A stretch of DNA of 64,000 nucleotides from Chrysopilus asiliformis (lineage: Eukaryota; Arthropoda; Insecta; Diptera; Rhagionidae), in assembly GCA_964034945.1 (NCBI GenBank), contig OZ035963.1, forward strand, positions 2,301,328-2,365,327, given 5' to 3'. The translations under genes and the position numbers were made by a program. Of the stretch, positions 1 through 8,880 are shown piece after piece. Within the stretch, counting starts at the first letter, position 1; each line of letters begins with the position of its first letter. The notes beneath the pieces are model-generated. The model did not search any database and was not told the origin of the DNA. It worked only from the letters and a program-made list of their open reading frames with translations.

Positions 1-170
1 CGTCAGATAATTTAGTGAGTATCTACAATCAAGAAGTTTTTAATTTTATTCATTTCATTTGTAATACATAAATGATGTTTTTTAATTCTTTTGAAGAGGA
101 ATCGGAAATTTCCTGAATTTCAATGCAGAAATTATGATTCATCTAAAACCTTTAAAATATGCGCTTTACA
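1..170. other. No recognisable feature
   Basis: A+T-rich sequence before the first family A repeat. I see no coding exon or repeat boundary in it. Confidence 0.5.
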
Positions 171-588
171 GTTTTTATAAGGGTATATTAACTTTGCCTT
201 ACCGTTTGTAACGCTAAGATCCCGTCATCACACACAAAAATGAATTACACCAGTATGTTTAGAATGATAAAAATAATTAATTTTTGCATGTCCGTCCGTC
301 TGTCCGTCTATCTGTCCGTCTGTCTGTCCGTCTGTCTGTCCGTCTGTCTGTCCGTCTGTCTGTCCGTCTGTCTGTCTGTCCGTCTGTCTGTCCGTCTGTC
401 TGTCCGTCTGTCTGTCCGTCTGTCTGTCCGTCTGTCTGTCCGTCTGTCTGTCCGTCTGTCTGTCCGTCTGTCTGTCTGTCCGTCTGTCTGTCCGTCTGTC
501 TGTCCGTCTGTCTGTCCGTCTGTCTGTCCGTCTGTCTGTCCGTCTGTCTGTCTGTCCGTCTGTCTGTCCGTCTGTCTGTCCGTCTGTC

Positions 589-623
<35 letters not shown>

Positions 624-946
624 CTGTCCGTCTGTCTGTCCGTCTGTCTCTCCGTCCGTCTGTCTGTTCTTCTGTGGCGCGGATTGCGAGCGCACGGATT
701 GAGCTACAGACTTGAAATTTTGCGCAGATCTGTTTTTCGTAAAATGCAAGGCCAAGTTCATTAATGGGCAAAAACGGACCATTAGGGGGGTACACCCAAA
801 ACGAACGAAAACGTTTTTTGCGATCTTTTTGGAAAGTTTGACTTCAAAGTGGAATTTTGGTACAACTGTTCTAATTTTGATACGAATATCACCATACGGG
901 TTTTCAATAATTCCCAAATTGGCAATAATAGCTTTTGTTATGTTTT
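171..946 (+). mobile_element. Family A element, copy 1, with long GTCC/GTCT microsatellite
   Basis: This is one of five copies in the window of a non-coding interspersed element (others near 7210, 12266, 19226 and 48352). The shared parts are a 5' block ending in a line that reads cgtcatcacacacaaaaatg, a central GTCY tetranucleotide array, a block containing gacttgaaattttgcgcag, a G-run, and a 3' end near a GCCAnnTTGGC hairpin. In this copy the array is very long (about 289-667), the 5' end lacks the segment reading CCCGTATGGTGAAACC present in other copies, and the 3' hairpin has decayed. The middle section between the G-run and the 3' block is also deleted. Long open frames over the array only encode Ser-Val or Thr-Asp repeats and are not genes. 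The layout (array in the middle, hairpin near the 3' end, no clear target duplication) resembles DINE-1/Helentron non-autonomous elements; that class is my inference. Confidence 0.75.
289..667. repeat. GTCC/GTCT microsatellite array, about 380 bp
   Basis: Tandem GTCC and GTCT tetranucleotides alternate, mostly as an 8-bp GTCCGTCT higher unit with phase slips where an extra GTCT is present. It sits inside family A copy 1 and is the longest of the arrays in this window. Confidence 0.95.
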
Positions 947-1660
947 TTAATGAAAATAAAGTTTACTAATTTAATATCAATTCGAAATTTATCCGATAGA
1001 AATACTCAATTTTCCAACTTTAATTGACTTTCTTCTCTTTCGCACCAAAAACCGATTGAATCAATTATGAATATTTTCCCTAATTACATACTAAATTACG
1101 ATGATATTTTTACACTATCTTATTTATCATCTTCTTATCAAAAACTAATTATGTAATTAGCGAAAATTCACATCGGTTGAATTATAAGGCGAAATACTTA
1201 TGCAATTTATCAGTAGGTAGATCACCAGGGAAAGATCGTATTAAGTACAGCTTTGATGTCATTTCATATAATTTTCCGGTCAATGTCAATGTCAAAGTCT
1301 TGAATTCAAATCAAAAGTGAACAGAGAATAAAAAGCCGGTCAGAAAAAAAATGTTACTTTGCTCAACTAATCCAACTGTTTGTTGTTAATACCCTAGTCT
1401 CGTTTTGATCGACATCTGTCCTAATCAAATTTTCCGGTAATTTAGTGCACACTTTCTAGTCATTGTGTTTTTTTGGAGAAATAAGTTGTTTTAGTGTCGT
1501 TAGGTTTTTGTTTAGACATTTTTGAATTAAAACAAAAAATATTCATTTTTTAATCTGTAACTAAGCCAATTTTTTTTAGATGTGAGAAATCATCGGCTTT
1601 TTGCATCAAAATGCCGTAAAATTAATAAACTATACTTAATGAATCCACTATATCATATAC
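947..1660. other. No recognisable feature
   Basis: A+T-rich intergenic sequence between two repeats. No exon with plausible splice borders or coding composition was found. Confidence 0.4.
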
Positions 1661-2136
1661 TCATCATACTAATATATAAAAATGAGTTGGTGTCTGTCTG
1701 TCTGTCTGTTCCTCTTTCACGTAAAAACGGCTGAACCGATTGACTTGAAATTTGTCATGAGTGTCTGTGGTAGTTCTGGTTCCAACATAGACATACGCGA
1801 GAGGCGAGGGAGTAAGGGGAGGGGGTAAAGTGATTTCGAAACTTTATTTTTGCGCTATGTTACTCTTTCGCCTGGAAACTACTGAACCGATTGGCCTGAA
1901 ATTTGGGATAGATGTTCGTCGGGGGTCCAGCCCCAACATAGACCCATTAAAAAGTAGCCCGACAGGTGGGGGAGTAAGGGGAGGGGGTAAAGTGAATTCG
2001 AAACTTAGTTTTTGCGCTATGTTACTCTTTCGCGGGGAAACTACCGAGCCGATTGGCCTGAAGTTTTGCTCCAACATAGACCATAAAAAAAAATTGAAAA
2101 AACTTAACCCGGTAACGACGGGTATGCAAGCTAGTT
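1661..2136 (-). mobile_element. Family B element, copy 1, two internal modules
   Basis: A complete family B copy in inverse orientation. It runs from the complement of TATATATTAGTATGAT at its left, through a short GTCT array, to the complement of AACTAGCTTGCATACCCG at its right. Between them are copies of a module of about 150 bp containing CCAATCGGTTCAGTAG and a pyrimidine-rich run (ccccctcccc). Eight copies of this family occur in the window. The end sequences and microsatellite are like the microsatellite-associated, Helitron-type non-autonomous elements of insects; the class is inferred. Confidence 0.75.
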
Positions 2137-3020
2137 ATAACTAAAAATTAAGTTCTATACATATTTATTAAAAGTTATATTTATTGATATAATTGGAAAT
2201 TTCAAACCGAAAAATGATTTATAATTTGGAATTGCGGCTTTTTAAACACAGTTGTAGAAATATAGTCCATTGTTAAATGGAGATTTCAGTTGTTTTATTT
2301 TAGGAGACAGACTGGTACCAGTAACCTGTTTAATTCAATATTCGTTTCTTTTATTTTCGGCGATTTCACAAAAGCTAAAACGTCGCTATTCGAGCGCTTA
2401 CTGTAATATTCATCAATGACGAACGTGTGAAGATGGTTGGGCGTTAAAATTATTTTTCTGTGATTTATTCAAGTTTCGCCTGGTCAAAGTCTGACTACAG
2501 ACGACCATTGGCGGTTTTTCATCATCAACAGTAAGATTTTCTTTGTTATTAAATAAAAAAATGTGGCAAACAGGGAACGAATTCGATTCAATTTATTTTT
2601 TAATTATAAACAAAGTATGGAGAGCCTTCAGAAAGTTTTATTTTATTTTATTTTGTTTTCTTTTTATTAATAGTTTGTGAACTTGACTTTAGAGATTTGT
2701 ATTTATGATAAATGTAAATACGTATTTGCTAATATGTTTCTATATGAATAAATTTCAAACCCGTACACATATTTTCGCTCTCGTAATTATTAAGTATTCT
2801 AAAAAAATCAATTTTGGTGATAATGAATTTTTGCCTGGCTGGAACATTTCGTAGCAAAATGCTGGTCGTTATCTGCAAATTGAAATGTTTTTATTGGCCT
2901 AACACTTTAAATGCAACAACTAATATTTTCTTCATTGTTTTGAAATTGATAATCCGTCGTACTGGAACTAATTATATTGCACTGTCAGTTATAGCTTTAC
3001 AAATTTTATGGTATATAGTA
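2137..3020. other. No recognisable feature
   Basis: Unique-looking A+T-rich sequence between family B copy 1 and the pogo-like transposon. The short open frame at 2814-3107 runs into the transposon's terminal repeat and does not resemble a known protein. Confidence 0.4.
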
Positions 3021-3359
3021 GGGGAAGGTGGGGTATTCTGGACCGCATTTTCATTTTGGCTAAAAACTCGCAAAAAAATAACTTTTTCTGAAAATTTCAA
3101 AGCTTGAATTTGTAGTACGATAAATAACCTCTCTTTGGGTCACAGCGGTTCGGTCAAATTGTATTAAATTATACAAGTTTTATCAGTTGGCGCAAAAATG
3201 GCGTTTTTGCGATTTTGAAAAATCTCGGGGTATTGTGGACCACTTTGTAAATCGATTAAAAATGGAAAAATGTGATAGACAAACTTTTTTTTTTTGATTC
3301 ATATATTTATTATATAACAGACAAAGTGAAATGAAGTGAAAAATTGCAATGAAAATCAG

Positions 3360-3690
3360 TCCGAAACGCAATGTTCGCAAGTCCAGTAACTTGCAGTCAT
3401 TCCGGAGCATCCCAAGTGAACAGCTCGGTCGCACACGTTGCAATGGATGGTATTTCGGCGGTTCATTTTTTTTGGCATATTTTTCTTACAAATTATGCAG
3501 AAATCGATGTATTCTTCCACCTCACAATAGGTTGAAGATGGTTGTTTCTTCTGTGATGTCTTCGATTTGACACGATCTTTTTGCTTTTTCGATTATGGTT
3601 TATCACCTTTTCTCTCCAATCTCTTTCGCTTCATATCAGCCTTCTCACGAAGGTCATTTACATCCTCTGGCGATGTCAAAACGGCCGATT
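3360..3690 (-). pseudogene. Remnant of pogo-type transposase C-terminus with PHD-like finger
   Basis: Reading the complement gives a basic lysine/arginine stretch followed by a Cys4-His-Cys3-like pattern: Cys-x2-Cys near the start, then CNVC, then HLGC, and a final Cys-x2-Cys pair (EHC). This is the PHD spacing. The frame has an in-frame stop and, near the end, an apparent frame break between the Trp-containing part and the last cysteines. It lies between the transposon's inverted repeats and is followed directly by family B copy 2, whose insertion separates it from the rest of the transposase. Confidence 0.6.
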
Positions 3691-3695
3691 TAGAA

Positions 3696-4250
3696 ACTAG
3701 CTTGTATACCCGTCATTGCCGGGTTAAGCTTTTTGTCTAAATTTTAGAATACGAAGAAAACCGGAAAGAATTTAAAGACTTTTTAATGGGTCTATGTTGG
3801 GGCTGGACCCCCGACAAACATCTATGCCAAATTTCAGGCCAATCGGTTCAGTAGTTTCCCCGCGAAAGGGTAACATAGAGGGAAAACTAAGTTTCGAAAT
3901 CACTTTACCCCCTCCCCTTACTTCTCCCACCCCTCGCGCTACTTTTTAATGGGTCTATGTTGGTGCTGGACCCGCGACGAACATCTATGCCAAATTTCAG
4001 GCCAATCGGTTCAGTAGTTTCCCCGCGAAAGAGTAACATAGCGCAAAAACTAAGTTTCGAAATCACTTTACCCCCTCCCCTTACTCCCCCCATCCCTCGC
4101 GCTACTTTTCCGTATGCCTATGTTGGAACCAGAACTACCACAGACACTCATGCCAAATTTCAAGTCAATCGGTTCAGCCGTTTTTGCGTGAAAGAGGAAC
4201 AGACAGACAGACAGACAGACACCAACTCATTTTTATATATTAGTATGATT
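3696..4250 (+). mobile_element. Family B element, copy 2, nested in pogo-like transposon
   Basis: Begins AACTAGCTTGTATACCCG and ends TATATATTAGTATGATT. It holds two of the roughly 150-bp modules, then the terminal module with the sequence CAGCCGTTTTTGCGTGAAAG and a GACA array. Because it interrupts the pogo-like element at 3021-4767, it inserted later than that transposon. Confidence 0.8.
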
Positions 4251-4923
4251 AGTATGATTAGTATGATGATTGCCGAAAATCTAATGCTGTGTTTTTGCAT
4301 GAAAAAACACTTATATGCATCAAATACACGAAGTTTGCTTGTCAAATGTCAAGAATTGAGTGGTCCATAATTCCCCGACAAAAGTGGTCCACAATTCCCC
4401 GAACGCTCTTTTTTACAATATGGCAGCTATTAGTAACACAATGCAAACTTCATGCAAAATTTTTTGTCAGTGTCGAATGCTTAAGGCTCCGTGAATATTA
4501 TCAATATATTTACTTGAGTTGATTCTCGAAAAATGTGGTTAAATTTAAGCGAAACACAAAGTGAAAAAAAAAATTTCGAAGTATCACTTTTCTATTTGCT
4601 ATCGAAGCGAGGTGATAGTGCGTATACACAAGTCGAGTACTGTTAGGAAAATTAGCTTAACATGAGGCAAACTGATTACAGTTATTTGCAGCTACCAACC
4701 ACTACTAGGGGAAACAAAATGACGCTGGTCCGCAATTCCCCGTGGTCCAGAATACCCCAGTTTCCCCTACGTGAGTTTAATGATACATCATAATACATTG
4801 GTAAATTCGAACATTTTTTTAATGACACGGTTGCAAAAGATAGATTTGTTTCCCAAATGTTTTCGGATTAGTGAATGATTGCCATTTATGTATTAAATCC
4901 ATTTGAAAAAGATTATTATTTAC

Positions 4924-5282
4924 AACTAGCTTGCATACCCGTCGTTGCCGGGTTAAGGTTTTTCAAATTTTTTTTTTGATGGTCTATGTTGGACCTAAAC
5001 TTCAGGCCAATCGGTTCAGTAGTTTCCAGGCGAAAGAGTAACATAGCGCAAAAACTAAGTTTCGAAATCACTTTCACTTTACCCCTCGTGATACTTTTCC
5101 GTATGCCTATGTTGGAACCAGAACTACCACAGACACTCGTGCCAAATTTCAAGTCAATCGGTTCAGCCGTTTTTGCGTGAAAGAGGAACAGACAGACAGA
5201 CAGACGGACAGACGGACAGACGGACAGACGGACAGACGGACAGACAGACAGACACTAACTCATTTTTATATATTAGTATGAT
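4924..5282 (+). mobile_element. Family B element, copy 3, single-module form
   Basis: A full-length but short copy: 5' end AACTAGCTTGCATACCCG, one internal module only, the terminal CAGCCGTTTTTGCGTGAAAG block, then a GACA/GACG array and ATATATTAGTATGAT. The longer copies differ mainly by extra modules, so this may be near the basic form. Confidence 0.8.
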
Positions 5283-7209
5283 TTCTTAATAAGCTGTCCG
5301 ATGTACTTGCCGTGTAACTAAGCGCAGGAAAATCCATGCAAAGAACTTTTTTTTTTATTGATCTAACTTCTCGCCCACTTAACTAAAATTCCTCAAGTCG
5401 GATTAGATTCCTTAGAATGAGCCAAAATGGGTGAAAGAAAATAAGGAAATACATTTAAAATTAAAATCCTTACCGCACGCCAATTATTACCGCAACATTA
5501 TCATGAGATTCCCAAATATATAAAACCTACAAAAAATGACGTCATATGTGTCTATTATATTTATATATGAGTATAAAAACTATTTTAAATTCCTAATATC
5601 AGGTTAATCTACCGGTAATCGTTATCTGAACAGAACCTGGTTAAGACCCGTTCTCATGTAAAAGCATCCAAGACCTCCTCCATCGTGACGCATATCAATT
5701 GTTGGACAATGGCAACTTCCATATCAACTTTCCGAAGTCTCGATAGAGGCAATTAAGCCATTTTGGTGGTTTGAATTCAGTCTGTTTTGTTTGCGCGCTC
5801 CGTAGAAACGGTCGCCAATACGCTGATTATTTTATTAACATAAAGAGACAACTTGGTACACTGCCGCTCAAAATTGAACCCATATAAAATACTGTCGCGT
5901 GTGGTTCGGTCGCAGAATCCAATCATTCATAGCCTCGTTCAAACCTCCGAGCGGTGTTAACTGATCTTCATATTTGACGAATTATTTAAAAAAATAAGTT
6001 ATATGTATCTCAAAACGTTTTTTTTTTCGAATATTGTGATTCGTTAGTTTGTACTTATTCATTGTAAGATTTCGTTATTTATGTTTTAACGGTTAAGTGA
6101 TCAATTCGAATATTGCAAAAGTTTTTCCATTTTTTTACACAATTTTTTTAAAAATCGGATTGTGAAAAGTGCGACTCCAATTGAATACTCTTGATCGGTT
6201 TATCAGCAAAATTTTTTCTATTTTGGTAAGTTTTTTGTGCGTCCAGTGCGGATTTGTTGCAATCTATTTAGAAAAAAATACCAGTTTTGTTGTATTTTTA
6301 ATGTTATTGATTTATTTGGACAATTGGATCATTGATATGAAACCATTTTCAATATGTACCAAATATCTCAACCTATTTACAAGCAATGAAAAAATTAATT
6401 GACTTCAACTTTGATCAAACATGTAATTTTGTATTAAACACAAATATTAACTCGTTTAAAGTGCTGTGTAAAAAAAAATTTGTGACTTTTAGAATTTATA
6501 TAGAACGAGAATTTAATAAATTGCTATTAATGTGTACCCACTGTATAATTTTTTAATCTAGCAAATAAATCATATGAAGTACCTTTTAAGTGGTAATTTT
6601 TTTAAACCGTTTCCAGTCCATAATTCTATATTACTTATTATTATTTTTAATATAAAAAGTAATTTAGTTGCAAGCTTTTACATTTTTCTCGCCACTTCAA
6701 AATATCCCAGTATTAAAACTCAGTTTTTTGTCTTTATAAAAAAAAATATTCGAATTATTCACAAACGGATCAAATTTGGAATAAAGGAATTTTTTTATTT
6801 GAGGAAATAAATCTATTAGCCATAAAGAAAAATTTTTTATATGAGATGTCCGCCCATTTCTGTTCATACTGCAAGGTTATTATTTTAAAATTATGAGAAC
6901 AGTTTTCTCTGTTAGAGTAATATATGTCCCACACTTTTTACTGTAAACTTTTCAAATTTGGAAGTTCATTCATATCAAGAACAAAACGAAGTTGGATTAC
7001 ACTCTAAACGCTGAAAAAGGTAATTTGTGACATAATTTTTATTAGTTTAAAAATCAATGCGTTTTAAACTTTGAGTTTTAAAGAGCAAATATTTTACTGA
7101 TACCATTTTCTTTTTTGAAGAATTTTTTTTCATAAATTTTTTGGTGGATTTCGCAATTTTTTCCAAAAGTTTGCTAAGTTTATATTTACAGGCAGAACCA
7201 TGTATATGG
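5283..7209. other. Gene-free interval with a weak promoter-like site
   Basis: About 1.9 kb with no coding exon that I can support. At 5882-5890 there is a TATAAAATA box followed 25-30 bases later by TTCGGTCGC, and GC content rises locally; this could be a core promoter, possibly of the membrane-protein gene that begins at 8881 on the same strand with an untranslated first exon. That link is speculative. Confidence 0.25.
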
Positions 7210-7903
7210 TTTTTATACCCGCCTGGTGAAACCAAAGGGTATATTAGATTTGCCTTACCGTTTGTAACGCCAAGATCCCGTCATCACACACAAAAATGAA
7301 TTACACCAGTGTGTTTAGAATGATAAAAATATTTAATTTCTGTCTGTCTGTCCGTCTGTCTGTCTGTCCGTCTGTCTGACTGTCCGTCTGTCTGTCTGTC
7401 TGTCCGTCTGTCTGTCCGTCTCTCTGTCCGTCTGTGTGTCCGTCTGTCTGTCCGTCTGCCTGTCCGTCTGTCCGTCCGTCTGTGGCGCGGATCGCGAGCG
7501 CATGGATTGAGCTAGAGACTTGAAATTTTGCGCAGATTCGTTTTTCATAAAATGCGAGGCTAAGTTCGTTCATGGGAAAAATGGACCATTAGGGGGGGGG
7601 GTGGTGGGGGGGGGGGGGGGGGTACCCCCCATACGAACGAAAACGATTTTTGTGAATATCTCAAAAGCAGTGTAGTGCATCTTATCAAAAAAGTGCAAGA
7701 ACAAAAGTTAATTAGGATATGATTCTACATAAAACTCCCATACATCAAAATCCGATTGGAATAAATTTTAAAAAATCTTATTGGAAAGTTTGACTTCAAA
7801 GTGGAATTTTGGTACAACTGTTCGAATTTTGATACGAATATCACCATACGGGTTTTCAATAATTGCCAGATTGGCAATTATAGCTTTTGTTATGTTTTTT
7901 TCC
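7210..7903 (+). mobile_element. Family A element, copy 2
   Basis: Close to full length. It starts tttttatacccgcctggtg, has a GTCY array at about 7340-7485, a long G-run at about 7591-7622, and ends just after the perfect hairpin AATTGCCAGATTGGCAATT at 7861-7879. The hairpin close to the 3' end is the feature that most suggests a Helitron/Helentron-type element. Confidence 0.8.
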
Positions 7904-8181
7904 TCATTCAAGTTCCCACATTTTTGTTCAAACCCAGACAAATCATTTTATAAAAATCGAAAAAATGATAATTCAATTATTTTTTTTTTTAATTTGATAA
8001 CCTTGTCTTTACCCTCAGAATAACAAATCACTAAAAAAATATTTTCCTGCCCTAATAAATTTCGAACGGAAATCAAAGCGTTTAATCGAATTGATATCAA
8101 ATCAAAACGCATCAGTTCACATTTCAAAGTCAAATCAAATTAAAGTATTTTTAAAAATCCACTAAATGTGTGTTAAAATAA

Positions 8182-8524
8182 CTGGGTATCAATCATGTAT
8201 CGCGACACGTCTCCGTCTTTGAGCTGAGACGGCGACATCGACGCGACACGTTTTTCTAATCTTGTATCGCGACACTAAAAAAAATTCTTCAATGTCTGAA
8301 ATAATATAAATTTATTATAATTTAAATACAAAAACCTATACTATTTACTTTGGTTCCTGCATTGTGAAATGACAGACGAAATGACACTGAGCGACGCCTC
8401 GAACTGTGTCGCTGAACGAAAAGACGCGTCGCTAGTATGCAACGAGGCGTCGCCATACACGATTGCTTTTCATAATGATAGACGCAATTTCGTGTCTGCG
8501 TCGCGTTACACGATTGGTACCCTG
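8182..8524. mobile_element. Inverted-repeat MITE, CWGGGYAYCAATC family, copy 1
   Basis: The left end reads CTGGGTATCAATCATGTA and the right end in complement reads CAGGGTACCAATCGTGTAA, followed on both sides by GCGACAC-type repeats. Many internal short copies of GCGACACG/GACGCGTC make the element self-complementary. A second copy with almost the same ends lies at 39610-39855. I could not fix a target-site duplication, so the superfamily is left open. Confidence 0.6.
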
Positions 8525-8880
8525 ATATTGAGAGTTTATTATCAAAAAAAATCATACTTTGCAAAAAAAAAACGAATAAAGTAAAACAGAAAACAATCTA
8601 CTAGTGGCAAATTAGGTGTATTGAAATTCAAAATAACTAAAATAACGTTCTAAAGACAAAAAAACTAAAACTAATTAACCGTTCTTGTTTCATAGGAAAT
8701 TTTTCATTTTTTACACATGCCTGGAAACCTTTATTTACTTTATTGAAGATTTTTAAATATCTTTATTTGTTTACGCAAAATATTTTTCTTTAGATATACC
8801 GGTAAAACAAACGTTATAATTGGCGTTTCTTTACGTTACAGACTTGAAATTCAGAACGTTGCATCAGTTTTCTAAGAAAA

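Larger units (their letters stand above)
3021..4767 (-). mobile_element. pogo/Tigger-like DNA transposon, decayed, TA duplication
   Basis: The left end (3021) reads GGGGAAGGTGGGGTATTC and the right end, read in complement, is GGGGAAACTGGGGTATTC, so there is a terminal inverted repeat of about 25 bp. Each end is flanked by TA, the duplication expected of Tc1/mariner and pogo elements. On the - strand from about 3690 to 3360 a broken reading frame encodes a transposase C-terminus: a stretch with VLTSPEDVNDLREKA, a basic segment, then a PHD-like zinc finger with Cys-x2-Cys, CNVCDRAVHLGC and a final Cys-x2-Cys. Insect pogo/Tigger transposases often carry such a finger after the DDE domain. The DDE core is absent here and one stop interrupts the basic segment, so the copy is dead. 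Family B copy 2 is inserted inside it (3696-4250). Confidence 0.7.

Noticed and set aside
228..917. Long overlapping open frames on both strands over the GTCY array
   Set aside because: They encode only Thr-Asp-Gly-Gln or Ser-Val-type repeats generated by the tetranucleotide array and recur in every family A copy; they are not genes.
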